64,000 bases of DNA from Gordonia jacobaea (GTDB lineage: Bacteria > Actinomycetota > Actinomycetes > Mycobacteriales > Mycobacteriaceae): positions 124,001-188,000 of the forward strand of contig NZ_LDTZ01000021.1 in the NCBI RefSeq assembly GCF_001186365.1. The letters are read 5' to 3'. A program made the position numbers and the translations under genes. This document shows, one piece after another, positions 43,755 to 52,648 of this stretch. The number at the start of each line of letters is the position of its first letter. Position 1 is the first letter of the stretch. The notes under the pieces were generated by a model. It worked only from the letters and a program-made list of their open reading frames with translations. It made no database searches and was not told where the DNA came from.

Positions 43755-45392
43755 TCAGCTGTTCGGCGGCGTCTGGTCGGGCCAGCGTCGAGCCTTTTGT
43801 AGTTGTGCCGCGACCTGGCAGATCAGGGGTTCGCTGTTGTTGGGGCCGACGAGCTGCACGCTCAACGGCAGGCCGCCGGAGAAGCCGGCAGGGACCGCCG
43901 CTGCCGGATTACCCACGACGTTCCACACGGATGTGTACGCCGCGACCGGTGACGCCTTGGCCGATGCCTCGACGAAGCCCGCGCCGTCGAGTTGTCCTAT
44001 GGGATAGGCCTTTCCGGGCGTGGTCGGACAGATCAGCAGATCGTAGGCGGGAAACACCGACGCCAGGATCTGTTTTCCGACGGTCTTGCTGAGCTCGATG
44101 GCCTTGGTCACTGCGAGATCGGACGACAAGCCCGTGCTCCGTCCGACATCGACACCCTCGCGGGTTCGCCGCTCGAGCAGTTCGTAGTGGTCGGCGCGGC
44201 GGGCTTCGGTGCTGAAACCACCGAGAACCTGCGGTTGGAATGCAGCGGTGAGCGTCGCAGGGTAGACCGGATCGTGTGCGACGACGCGGTGGCCCAGCTT
44301 GCCGAGTATGGCGCCGGTCTGCAGCACGGCGCGACGGGTGTCCTCGTCGAGGTGAGTGCCGGCGGGCTGCGCCGTGGAGATCGCAATCCTTAGTGGCCGA
44401 ACACGTTTCGTCAACGCCTCGGTAAGGGAGTACGGCCACGGATCAGCCTTGTAGAGGTCGACTCCGGCGACGCTGCCGTGGATGCAGTCGAGAATCAGCG
44501 CGGTGTCTTCGACCTTCCGGCACAGCGGGCCGATCACGCCGAGAGACTTCCACAGGTCGACATTGGGTGCAGCCGACACTCGGCCGCGCTGGAGCTTCAG
44601 TCCGTACAAGCCGCACCACGACGACGGCAGCCGAATCGATCCGCCGCCGTCGCCGCCGATCGCGGCGGGCACCATGCCCGATGCCACCGCCGACGCGGTC
44701 CCTCCCGACGATCCCGCGGTGGAGTGCAGGATGTTCCACGGGTTTCGGGTGTATCCGTGTGCCGACGTCTCCGTGAACGGCCAGATGCCGAACTCCGGCA
44801 TAGCCGTGATCCCGAGGATGACTGCACCCGCGGCACGCAGGCGTTTCACGACTTCGGCGTCGTCGGTCGCGGGAGTGGTGAATGCCGCACCGCCATAGGT
44901 TGTCGGGACACCTTTGACGTGATTCTCGGCTTTGATCCCGATCGGCACGCCGTGCAGTGGACCAAGGCGTGCGCCGCTCGCCTTCTTGGCGTCGAGAGCG
45001 TCCGCCTCGGCGCGGGCACGTTCGTGAAGCGGAATCGTCCACGCGCGCAACGTCGGGTTGAGCATGTCGATCCGAGCGAGGAAGAAGTCGGTGATCTGTC
45101 GAGCGGTGAACTCGCCTGCCGCAATGCGTTTGGCGATCTCGACGACGCCCGCGAATGCGATGCTTTTGTCGTTCGGGTCGAGGTCACGGCCCGCAGCAGC
45201 AGCGGGTGCGGCCCCCGTCACGCCTTGCAGCGCAACCGCACCCGCTGCCGCTGCAGCCATACCCCCGACGAGGACGGAACGTCTGCGGAATCCCGAACGC
45301 TGCGCGCTCTGGTCCTGTGATGCTGTCCCCGTTGAGTTTTCGTGTGAATGAGACGCACTCTCCGCGCCCCTTACCGCCTGTGATGCCGACAT
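43755..45392 (-). CDS. Tat-exported amidase (amidase signature family)
   Basis: A 545-residue enzyme. The N-terminus has a twin-arginine signal (FRRRSVLVGG and a hydrophobic stretch), so it should be exported folded. The amidase signature triad is present: the lysine in GVPIGIKAEN, then the serines in STAGSSGGTAS. It hydrolyses amides to acid plus ammonia outside the membrane. The ATG at 45392 has AAAGGGGA just upstream; a longer frame adds residues before the Tat signal. It is divergent from an APC permease and IclR regulator, a likely matching uptake and control pair. Confidence 0.88.
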   Translation of the reverse strand: MSASQAVRGAESASHSHENSTGTASQDQSAQRSGFRRRSVLVGGMAAAAAGAVALQGVTGAAPAAAAGRDLDPNDKSIAFAGVVEIAKRIAAGEFTARQITDFFLARIDMLNPTLRAWTIPLHERARAEADALDAKKASGARLGPLHGVPIGIKAENHVKGVPTTYGGAAFTTPATDDAEVVKRLRAAGAVILGITAMPEFGIWPFTETSAHGYTRNPWNILHSTAGSSGGTASAVASGMVPAAIGGDGGGSIRLPSSWCGLYGLKLQRGRVSAAPNVDLWKSLGVIGPLCRKVEDTALILDCIHGSVAGVDLYKADPWPYSLTEALTKRVRPLRIAISTAQPAGTHLDEDTRRAVLQTGAILGKLGHRVVAHDPVYPATLTAAFQPQVLGGFSTEARRADHYELLERRTREGVDVGRSTGLSSDLAVTKAIELSKTVGKQILASVFPAYDLLICPTTPGKAYPIGQLDGAGFVEASAKASPVAAYTSVWNVVGNPAAAVPAGFSGGLPLSVQLVGPNNSEPLICQVAAQLQKARRWPDQTPPNS

Positions 45393-45695
45393 GGTTCCCC
45401 TTTGCCCCGGCCGTCGTGAGTCATCATCGCCAGCGCGTTCCGGTGGCGATGGCATGACTCTAGGAGTCAGGTGTGACCTGGCGATCGCCTCGGCGTTGCA
45501 CTGACTGCGAAGATCTGCGTCCGTCACTCGCGAGCGGATTTACCTGTCTGTCACACAAGGATCCGTGACCGACGCCCGACCCGGCGCAGCCCGGGTGACC
45601 TGGATCAATTGCGCACGGCCGGCGTAGTACGTCTCTCACCCCGGTTAACGCGACCGTGACCTCAATTAGCCGAGGCGCAACGTGGGGGGTCCACT
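45393..45695. promoter_or_regulatory. Divergent control region of amidase and APC permease
   Basis: This 303-base gap contains the perfect palindrome TGACTC-TAG-GAGTCA at 45455-45469, upstream of the amidase. It also has a repeated element GTGACCT...CAATT, at 45595-45610 and shorter at 45656-45667, next to the permease start. GTGACCTGG occurs once more at 45473. The IclR product encoded downstream is the likely binder. Confidence 0.5.
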
Positions 45696-47216
45696 GTGAA
45701 CGCGATCATGACCTCGACTTCCTCTTCACCGGTTCCCTCGCCGCCTGTGCCCTCGCCGCCCGTGCCGTCGGTGCCACTGATTGCCGACGAGTCGCCGGTC
45801 CGCGGGCTCACGCGCAGGCAGCTCCCGTTCGTAGCGGTTGTCGCGCAGTCTGTCGCGGCGATCGCGCCTGCGGGCACCTCCGCCGTGACGCCACTCTTCG
45901 TCATCGTCGCGGCGGGTGGGGCGAGGAGCATCGCGGCATTCCTGACCGCGCTCGTGGTGATCATGTTCGTCGCACTCTGCATCCGGCCGATGGCACAACG
46001 CGTCGCGGTCGTCGGTGGTCTTTATTCCTATGTGGCGCAGGCGTATGGCGCGAGGACGGCGATGGTGACGGCATGGTCGGCGGTCGTCGGCTATACCGCC
46101 GTGAGCGTCGCCGGTCTCATGGCTGTCGGTCTGTACACGAATCACATTGCGATCAGTGCCGGTGTGACACAACGTGTATCACAGGTGGCGATGAGTGCGA
46201 TCGTCGTACTCGCCGCTGTCGTCATGGCTTTCGTGATGATCAGGGGAGTGAAGGTCTCGGCGGTGGTGATCCTCTGCATCGAGCTGCTCGCGGTGGTCGT
46301 GATGGTCGCGCTGATGCTGTGGCTCGGCTACACCCATCGCGACCAACCATGGAGGCTGTCCGACGCGCACCCGAATCCCGACGGCTCACTGGCACTGAGT
46401 GTGGTTGTCGCAGTGAGTGCATTCGTCGGATTCGAGAGTTCGACGACGCTGTCTGCCGAGGCGCGTCGACCCTTCCGGTCGGTGCCACGTGCGCTGCTGT
46501 GGACACCGTTGTTGGCGGGCGTGATCTATCTGCTTGCCGTGTCGAGTCAGTCGGCGGCAATGGCGGGAGCGTCGGAGTCGGTACGGGAGAGCAGCACACC
46601 GCTCGCGGCACTGTTCCTCTCGGACGGAAGCCCCGTCGCCGCAGTGATTCTCGACGTCGGTATCGCTACCTCATTCCTGGCGTGCGCTATGGCATCGGTG
46701 AATGCGCTTGTGCGCGTGCTCTTCACGCTCGGGCGTGAGCACATCATTCCGAAGCAGTTCGGCGCCACGCATCGTCGACTCCACACGCCGGCGTTCGCCA
46801 CCGCGATCGCGACGTCGGTGGTGGCGCTCGGGCCGTTGATGTTCCTGTGGTTCGGCGGCGATCCCGAGGAGGGTGTCCGTGACTTTCTCACCCTGAGCGC
46901 CCTCGGCTACATGGGCAGCTACGTCGCGGCATGTCTCGCGGCGCCGCGGTTGTTGCGACGCATGGGGGAATTGACGCGGCCCCTTCTGGTCGCGAGTTGG
47001 GGAACCGCGTCGGGCCTGGTGATTCTTCTCGGGTTGGGCGCCACGATGTCGGACTCCGGTGATCGGGTGACGTTCCTGTGCTTCTTCGGTTCGGTGGCTG
47101 TCGTTGCGATCGCGGTGGTGGTGATCTATGCACAGTGGCCCGCGCGGTTCGCTCGGGTCGGTGTGTTCGACGAGACGAACCGTGACGACGTGCTGGCGTT
47201 ACCGGGGTTGCGCTGA
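45696..47216 (+). CDS. APC superfamily amino acid/amine permease
   Basis: A 506-residue permease with about twelve membrane helices. TM1 reads VAVVAQSVAAIAPAGTSA, TM6 contains FVGFESSTTLSAEAR, the APC consensus, and the loop after TM8 has RVLFTLGREHIIPK. A Pro-rich N-terminal tail repeats PVPSPP. It should import an amino acid, amine or amide. The start is GTG 45696 or ATG 45708. The stop TGA overlaps an ATG (TGATG) of a four-codon open frame that leads to iclR. Confidence 0.88.
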   Translation: MNAIMTSTSSSPVPSPPVPSPPVPSVPLIADESPVRGLTRRQLPFVAVVAQSVAAIAPAGTSAVTPLFVIVAAGGARSIAAFLTALVVIMFVALCIRPMAQRVAVVGGLYSYVAQAYGARTAMVTAWSAVVGYTAVSVAGLMAVGLYTNHIAISAGVTQRVSQVAMSAIVVLAAVVMAFVMIRGVKVSAVVILCIELLAVVVMVALMLWLGYTHRDQPWRLSDAHPNPDGSLALSVVVAVSAFVGFESSTTLSAEARRPFRSVPRALLWTPLLAGVIYLLAVSSQSAAMAGASESVRESSTPLAALFLSDGSPVAAVILDVGIATSFLACAMASVNALVRVLFTLGREHIIPKQFGATHRRLHTPAFATAIATSVVALGPLMFLWFGGDPEEGVRDFLTLSALGYMGSYVAACLAAPRLLRRMGELTRPLLVASWGTASGLVILLGLGATMSDSGDRVTFLCFFGSVAVVAIAVVVIYAQWPARFARVGVFDETNRDDVLALPGLR

Positions 47217-47240
47217 TGGGGATGGGCTGATGGGGATGGG
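47213..47240 (+). repeat. 14-base tandem duplication at the permease/iclR junction
   Basis: CTGATGGGGATGGG occurs twice in a row at 47213-47226 and 47227-47240. It repeats the TGATG stop-start overlap, so a four-codon open frame (ATG 47216 to TGA 47230) sits between the permease stop and the iclR start at 47230. Ribosomes could pass through by successive re-initiation. Confidence 0.8.
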
Positions 47241-47967
47241 ACGGCCCGGCGCGGGTGAGTCGATAGCGCGGGCGATGCAGATCATCGAGGCCGTCGGTGA
47301 TCTCGGACCGGGAGCAACGAGCCGCGAGATCGCCGACCGTTTGGATGTGCCGCCTGCCAACATCTATCGCCTGTTGAACACGTTGGCCGTCGAGGAGTAC
47401 CTCGTGCGGACAGCGGATCTGCGCGGTTTCGCGCTGGGAAACAGATTGAACACCATGGTGCACTCCGCGGTGACCCCGTACATGTCCAGCCGCGCACAGG
47501 AACTCTGCGAGAAGTTCCGGGCATCGGTGCGTTTCGGCGTGTACGTCATGCACTTTCGTCCCGCGACCCTTCGGATCGTCGACATGGATCCCGACCATCC
47601 GTTGGTCGCCGAGCACGAAATGATCCGATCCCTGCACGCGTCGGCCGCGGGAAAGTTGTTGCTCGCGGCGGACTCGCAGTGGCGCGAGCTTCTGCCGCCA
47701 ACACTTCCCGCGCTGACGCCGTCGACCGTCACCGAGATGCGTGAACTCGCAGCGCAAGTCGAGGAGACACGTCAGCGCGGTTACGCCGTGTCGGTCGACG
47801 AAATGCTCGACGGAGAGGCGTCGATCGCCATACCGATACTCGACGTCGAGGGTGTGGTCCGCGGTGCGGTCACGGTGACAGGATTCTCTGCGCGTCTCGA
47901 TGCCATCACCTCGCTGGTGCCCCGCTGTCGTGAACTCGCCGCAGAACTCGGCCCCCTGCTGTACTGA
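47230..47967 (+). CDS. IclR family transcriptional regulator
   Basis: A 245-residue regulator. The winged helix-turn-helix (about residues 8-75) has ATSREIADRLDVPPANIYRLLNTL. The GAF-like effector domain follows, with LHASAAGKLLLA as the usual IclR segment and GYAVSVDEMLDGEASIAIPI near the end. IclR proteins control catabolic operons in response to small acids. It is coupled to the APC permease by TGATG overlaps and probably controls that permease and the divergent amidase. The gene is bracketed by small tandem duplications at its start and stop. Confidence 0.9.
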   Translation: MGMGRPGAGESIARAMQIIEAVGDLGPGATSREIADRLDVPPANIYRLLNTLAVEEYLVRTADLRGFALGNRLNTMVHSAVTPYMSSRAQELCEKFRASVRFGVYVMHFRPATLRIVDMDPDHPLVAEHEMIRSLHASAAGKLLLAADSQWRELLPPTLPALTPSTVTEMRELAAQVEETRQRGYAVSVDEMLDGEASIAIPILDVEGVVRGAVTVTGFSARLDAITSLVPRCRELAAELGPLLY

Positions 47968-47982
47968 CCCCTGCTGTACTGA
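47953..47982 (+). repeat. 15-base tandem duplication over the iclR stop
   Basis: CCCCTGCTGTACTGA occurs twice in a row at 47953-47967 and 47968-47982, and a shorter third copy follows. The first copy ends with the iclR stop codon, so the second repeats the stop downstream. It is short and has no hairpin. Confidence 0.75.
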
Positions 47983-48122
47983 CCCTGCTGGTGCCCTTTC
48001 GGCTGGGCAGTCGAAGTTTCTGCGGCATATCGGTCCGACGTCTAGTGTCGAGAGCACGGCGTTGAAACAGCCCGACGCCCCCGTTGACAACTTTTCGCCG
48101 ACCCCAGCCCCTTGGAGGCGAT

Positions 48123-49643
48123 ATGTCGGATCAGAACGATTTCTACACAACAAGAGACTCCGGAGCGCCTGCCGGAAGCGATGAGCATTCGCTCACCGTC
48201 GGAGCGGGCGGTCCCATCGTCCTGCACGATCACTACCTGATCGAGCAGATGGCGCAGTTCAACCGCGAGCGCATCCCCGAGCGTCAACCCCACGCCAAGG
48301 GGAGCGGTGCGTTCGGCACGTTCGAGACAACCGAAGACGTCTCGGCCTACACCTGCGCGGCGCTCTTCCAACCAGGCGTGAAGACGGAGATGGTCGCGAG
48401 ATTCTCGACCGTCGCCGGTGAGCGGGGTAGCCCGGACACGTGGCGCGACCCACGCGGCTTCGCGTTGAAGTTCTATACCTCAGAGGGCATCTACGACATG
48501 GTCGGCAACAACACGCCGGTCTTCTTCATCAAGGATCCGCTGAAGTTCCAGCACTTCATCCGGTCGCAGAAACGCCGCGCCGACAACAACCTGCGCGACC
48601 ACGACATGCAGTGGGACTTCTGGACGCTGTCTCCGGAGTCGGCGCACCAGGTCACCTGGCTGATGGGCGACCGCGGTATCCCGAAGACCTGGCGCCACAT
48701 GAACGGCTACAGCTCGCACACCTATCTGTGGGTGAATGCCCAGGGCGTCAAGCACTGGGTGAGGTACCACTTCATCTCCGATCAGGGCGTCGAGTTCTTC
48801 ACCCAGGACGAAGCCGACCAAATGGCTTCTGCCGACACCGATTTCCACACCCGCGACCTCTTCGAGAACATCGCGGGCGGCGGTCGACCGAGCTGGACTC
48901 TCAAGGTGCAACTGATGCCGTACGACGACGCGGTCTCGTATCGGTTCAATCCCTTTGACCTGACCAAGGTGTGGCCGCATGGTGACTACCCGCTGCACGA
49001 GGTCGGGAAGATGACGTTGCACACCAACCCGACCGACAACCATGCACAGATCGAGCAGGCGGCGTTCGAGCCCAACAACGTCGTGCCCGGTATCGGATTC
49101 AGCCCCGACCGCATGCTGCTCGGCCGCGTGTTCGCCTACGCCGACGCACATCGTGCCCGGCTCGGCGTGAACTACAAGCAGATCCCGGTAAACGCGCCTC
49201 GCAACGATGTCCACACGTACTCCAAAGACGGTGCGATGCGTATCAATCCGGTGACCGACCCGGTCTATGCGCCGAACTCGAAAGGTGGTCCCGCAGCGAC
49301 GTTCTCGGGTCAGCCGGAGCCGCAGTGGGCCGCCGACGGCGAGATCATCCGCAGCGCCTACGTCGACCATCCCGAGGACGACGACTGGAGCCAGGCGGGC
49401 ACATTGGTCCGTGAGGTACTCGACGACGCCGCGCGGGATCGACTGGCGGACAACGTCGTCGGCCACCTGCTCAACGGAGTGTCCGAACCGGTGTTGGCCC
49501 GGGCGTTCGACTACTGGAGCCGCGTCGACGCCGACCTCGGCGCCAAGATCAAGAAGGGCGTCACGGAGAAGGCCGACGAGCCCGACCCCAAGGCCGCCGA
49601 CCAGGGCAACCCTGCCCGGTCGTCGATGCAGCAGAAGGTCTGA
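48123..49643 (+). CDS. katA: Monofunctional heme catalase
   Basis: A 506-residue clade-3-type catalase that breaks hydrogen peroxide into water and oxygen in the cytoplasm. It has the distal histidine H57 in HAKGSGAFG, the [20 protein letters not shown] segment, and the heme-binding tyrosine Y339 in [13 protein letters not shown]. The ATG at 48123 has GGAGG upstream. No OxyR or Fur gene is adjacent; the 155-base upstream gap is ordinary apart from the small repeats at its beginning. Confidence 0.95.
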   Translation: MSDQNDFYTTRDSGAPAGSDEHSLTVGAGGPIVLHDHYLIEQMAQFNRERIPERQPHAKGSGAFGTFETTEDVSAYTCAALFQPGVKTEMVARFSTVAGERGSPDTWRDPRGFALKFYTSEGIYDMVGNNTPVFFIKDPLKFQHFIRSQKRRADNNLRDHDMQWDFWTLSPESAHQVTWLMGDRGIPKTWRHMNGYSSHTYLWVNAQGVKHWVRYHFISDQGVEFFTQDEADQMASADTDFHTRDLFENIAGGGRPSWTLKVQLMPYDDAVSYRFNPFDLTKVWPHGDYPLHEVGKMTLHTNPTDNHAQIEQAAFEPNNVVPGIGFSPDRMLLGRVFAYADAHRARLGVNYKQIPVNAPRNDVHTYSKDGAMRINPVTDPVYAPNSKGGPAATFSGQPEPQWAADGEIIRSAYVDHPEDDDWSQAGTLVREVLDDAARDRLADNVVGHLLNGVSEPVLARAFDYWSRVDADLGAKIKKGVTEKADEPDPKAADQGNPARSSMQQKV

Positions 49644-49893
49644 CGCGCACAGTCGCCTGCCTCGAGCGCCCAGTGGGCTGAATACAGCGCACAGTGGGCT
49701 GAATACAGCGCACAGTGGGCTGAATACGGCGCACAGTCGACGGGAACTCTCGTCGGCTGTGCGCCGAACTTCGTCGAGTGGGCGCTGTATTTCGTCGACT
49801 GTGCGCTCTGTCGTGCCGAGTGGGTGCTCTGTCCCGCCGAGTGGGTGCTTCATCCCGCCGAGTGGGTGCTCCGTCCCGCCGAATGGGCGTGCG
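49644..49893. repeat. Intergenic minisatellite: two blocks of 21-base tandem repeats
   Basis: Block A is three 21-base units, CAGTGGGCTGAATACAGCGCA-like, at 49671-49691, 49692-49712 and 49713-49733. Block B is four units ending CCCGCCGAGTGG-like, at 49801-49823 (23 bases), 49824-49844, 49845-49865 and 49866-49886. Between them GCGCACAGTCGACG (49729-49742) matches the reverse complement of a segment ending near 49805, so the region can fold. The 21-base period keeps all reading frames open, which creates long false open frames here. It lies between the catalase stop and the stop of the convergent lipase. Confidence 0.85.
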
Positions 49894-51000
49894 TCACCCC
49901 TGCGCGGGCAGGATGCGGTGGAGGAATGCCAGCAGGTACATGAGGCCGGCGCCGTCGCGGACGTCGTCGTGGCCCGCGTTGACGGCGTGGAACTCGAAGC
50001 GCGTGCCCGCTCGCCGGAACTGCCGCAGCAGGCGCAGCGTCAGCGGCAGCGGTACGCGAGAGTCCTTCCAGCCGTGCACTATCAACACCGGAGCGCCGTA
50101 GCCGCCGGTGGGCACGGCCATGTACTCGGCCAGGGAGCGTCGAAAATCGCTGTCGCCCAGAGGTTTCGCCACCACCGAACCCGTCGATACCCCCGCTACG
50201 AGTTGTGGCCACGCGGCGCTGCACACACCGGTCATCTCGTCGGAGATTCGCTGACCGACCGGGGTGAGGTAGGAGGGGACGTCCACCTTGGTCGGCGTCG
50301 CCGTCATCCCGGTCAGCACCGCCAGCAGGCTGCCGACCGGAAAGCCGGGAATCGACGGCATCTGAGGCCTGGCCATGGCGAAGACGTGCTCGATGTTCGA
50401 CGCCGGGGCAAGGGCCGCGGTGCCGTGGAAGATCAGGTCGGGTGCATACGTCGCGGCACGGTGCCCGGCCGCCAGTGCCGCGTGACCGCCCTGCGACTGG
50501 CCGGCGACGGCCCAGTGCTGCGACAACTCGTCGATGCCCATGCGCGCCGCGCAGACAGCGTCGATCGTCGCGGTCGATTCGGTGTCGGTGTGCAGGTACG
50601 GATGCGGACCGATGGTGCCCGGGCCGAGGCCGAGATAGTCGGGGGCGACGACGGCGTATCCAGCAGCGTTGAGCCGACCGATCACCTCGCCGGTCCCAGC
50701 CTCGAGATCCGGCGAGCCGGTCAACCCACAGTGCTCCGACAGTCCAGACGTCCCATGGGTCCACGCAACCACCCGCCAACCCTCCGCGGGGGCGGGACCG
50801 TCGGGGAGACACACCAATCCCGTTGCGGTGACCGACGTTCCGTCCGGCCCCGGAGTGGTGTACACGAGCCGACTCACGGCGTGCAGCCCGCCCCACGAAC
50901 CTATCGGGTCGAGTCGCTGCAGCGTCGAACGTCGGCTCATCGTCACCCCCGTGATCTGTCCGCGTCGACCGCCGGTCGGCAATCGCGTGTCGACAGCCAT
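49894..51000 (-). CDS. Secretory-lipase-type (LIP) alpha/beta hydrolase
   Basis: A 368-residue hydrolase of the secretory lipase type. It has AWTHGTSGLSEHCG near residue 79, PDYLGLGPG, the nucleophile elbow GQSQGGHAALAAG and VLIVHGWKDSRVPL followed by NAGHDDVRDG with the likely histidine. Unlike most of the family it lacks a visible signal peptide. The start may instead be the ATG at 50940 (MSRRSTLQ), which follows a G-rich stretch. It probably hydrolyses lipid esters. Confidence 0.8.
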   Translation of the reverse strand: MAVDTRLPTGGRRGQITGVTMSRRSTLQRLDPIGSWGGLHAVSRLVYTTPGPDGTSVTATGLVCLPDGPAPAEGWRVVAWTHGTSGLSEHCGLTGSPDLEAGTGEVIGRLNAAGYAVVAPDYLGLGPGTIGPHPYLHTDTESTATIDAVCAARMGIDELSQHWAVAGQSQGGHAALAAGHRAATYAPDLIFHGTAALAPASNIEHVFAMARPQMPSIPGFPVGSLLAVLTGMTATPTKVDVPSYLTPVGQRISDEMTGVCSAAWPQLVAGVSTGSVVAKPLGDSDFRRSLAEYMAVPTGGYGAPVLIVHGWKDSRVPLPLTLRLLRQFRRAGTRFEFHAVNAGHDDVRDGAGLMYLLAFLHRILPAQG

Positions 51001-51079
51001 TCAATCAGCACGGGCGCGTTGGTGCGCCGGATCGTCGAGTACGGCTCCCGCCGCCTGACCGGGTTGGCATAGTGAAGAG

Positions 51080-51781
51080 GTGGACTCCGACACAAGCACG
51101 AGCGGGTTCGACCTGAGCGAGGCGATGCGCACGACGTTCGCGGCGCGGTCGTACACCGACGATCCGCTTCCCGACGACGTGCTCTTCGACATCCTCGACG
51201 TCGCGCGCTTCGCTCCGAGCGGCGGCAACCGTCAGGGCGCGCACGTGACCGTGGTGCGCGACGCCGAGACGAAACGTCGGATCGCCGACCTCAGCAAACC
51301 TGCGGCCCGACGCTACCTCGCGCAAAAGGCGGCAGGCGAGAGTCCGTGGAATCCGGTCAACCCGACGTCGGTCACCGAGAGCGACCTCGAATCCGTCGAC
51401 GGCGTCGACGCATTCGTCTCCCCGCTCATCAACGCCCCGGTGGTGCTCGTCGTGTCGGTCGACCTCGCCGTCGTCGCGGCGACCGACCAGGACCTCGACC
51501 GCATCGGTGTCATCAGCGGAGCGTCGATCTATCCGCTGGTGTGGAACATCTTGCTGCAGGCTCGCGCCCATGGATTCGGTGGCACGGTCACGACGGTGGC
51601 CGCGGCGAGCGAGCCCGCCGTCCAAGAACTGCTCGGGTTGCCGACGACGCACGCCGTCGCCGCGGTGCTGCCCATCGGCAGGCCCGTCAAACAACTCACG
51701 AAGCTGCGCAGGCAACCCGTCGACGAGTTCGTGACGATCGAAAGATTCGACGGTCCGCCGCTGCGGGCCGCACACGAGTGA
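51080..51781 (+). CDS. Nitroreductase family FMN oxidoreductase
   Basis: A 233-residue flavoprotein. It has RSYTDDPLPDDVLFDILDVARFAPSGGNRQ at the N-terminus, the FMN-binding arginine and serine segments of nitroreductases, then a central GVISGASIYPLVWNILLQARAHGFGG helix, and VLPIGRPVK near the end. Such enzymes reduce quinones, nitro groups or enoates with NAD(P)H. It is the first of three co-directional genes, with 12 bases to the DUF427 gene. GTG 51080 is the predicted start. Confidence 0.87.
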   Translation: MDSDTSTSGFDLSEAMRTTFAARSYTDDPLPDDVLFDILDVARFAPSGGNRQGAHVTVVRDAETKRRIADLSKPAARRYLAQKAAGESPWNPVNPTSVTESDLESVDGVDAFVSPLINAPVVLVVSVDLAVVAATDQDLDRIGVISGASIYPLVWNILLQARAHGFGGTVTTVAAASEPAVQELLGLPTTHAVAAVLPIGRPVKQLTKLRRQPVDEFVTIERFDGPPLRAAHE

Positions 51782-51793
51782 CACAGGAGACCC

Positions 51794-52174
51794 ATGAGTG
51801 AACGCCAGGTGCTATTACCGACCGACGACCATCCGATCACCGTCGAACCTGCCCCAGAGCACGTGCGCATCCGCGTGGCAGATCGCGTCATCGCCGAGAC
51901 TGACGACGCGCTCATTCTGCGGGAAGCGTCGTATCCGCCGGTCTACTACATTCCGCGCCACGACCTCGACGCCGACGTCTTCACTCCGAGTACGCATCAG
52001 ACGTACTGCCCCTACAAGGGCGAGGCCGGATACCACGGGATAGTCGGTGCCGACGGTGCGACGCTCGCCGACAAGGTGTGGTTCTACGACGAGCCCTACC
52101 CCGCGGTCGCCGAGATCGCGGGTCACGTCGCGTTCTATCCCGACGCGGTGACCATCGATATCACACCGAATTGA
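51794..52174 (+). CDS. DUF427 family protein
   Basis: A 126-residue protein of the DUF427 family. The pattern VRIRVADRVIAET, then YYIPRHDLDADVF and THQTYCPYKGEAGYHGI is characteristic. The cysteine in TYCPYKG is conserved in the family. The function is unknown; it is a compact beta-rich domain. AGGAG lies before the ATG. It is very likely co-transcribed with the nitroreductase. Confidence 0.88.
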   Translation: MSERQVLLPTDDHPITVEPAPEHVRIRVADRVIAETDDALILREASYPPVYYIPRHDLDADVFTPSTHQTYCPYKGEAGYHGIVGADGATLADKVWFYDEPYPAVAEIAGHVAFYPDAVTIDITPN

Positions 52175-52191
52175 GCAGGGGGAGAATCGAA

Positions 52192-52626
52192 GTGGATGCC
52201 CAGACCATCGGGGATACGGTGGAGATCCGGCAGTTGCTGACTCGCTACGCAACCGCCGTCGACGCCCGGGATTGGCCGCTGTACCGCACGGTCTTCACCG
52301 AGGATGCCGAAATCGACTACACGGCATCGCCGTTCGGAATCATCGGCAGCGTCGACGACGTCGTGGACTGGCTCGAGCGCGGGCTGTCGTCGCTGGAGAT
52401 GACGATGCACTACGTGCTGAACATCGACGTCGAGATCAGCGGCGACACGGCGACGGTTCGCGCGCAGTTCCTCAATCCCATGCAGATCCCGGGACTCGGC
52501 GAGCAGAGTTCGTGCGGCGGCTACTACCACCACGCCCTCATACGCACACAGGACGGCTGGCAGAGCAGGTCGATGCGCGAGGAGATCGTGTGGTTTGTCA
52601 ACTCCCCGTTGGGATCTCCCCGCTGA
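52192..52626 (+). CDS. SnoaL-like (NTF2 fold) protein
   Basis: A 144-residue NTF2-like protein. EIRQLLTRYATAVDARDWPLYRTVFTEDAEIDY is the standard start of SnoaL_4-type proteins, followed by MHYVLNIDVEISGDTATVRAQF and WQSRSMREEIVWF. Members include dehydratases and isomerases, but most are uncharacterised. The GTG at 52192 has GGGGGAG upstream. It follows the DUF427 gene by 17 bases. Confidence 0.85.
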   Translation: MDAQTIGDTVEIRQLLTRYATAVDARDWPLYRTVFTEDAEIDYTASPFGIIGSVDDVVDWLERGLSSLEMTMHYVLNIDVEISGDTATVRAQFLNPMQIPGLGEQSSCGGYYHHALIRTQDGWQSRSMREEIVWFVNSPLGSPR

Positions 52627-52648
52627 CACGGCTCGCCATGCGTCGAGG

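Noticed and set aside
49671..49886. Possible CRISPR array
   Set aside because: Units are joined head to tail without variable spacers, and no cas genes are present.
49267..51072. Long plus-strand frame with GLNTAHS repeats and a minus-strand frame with LCAVFSP repeats
   Set aside because: Both arise because the DNA repeats have a 21-base period, which keeps all frames open; both run into confident genes in other frames.
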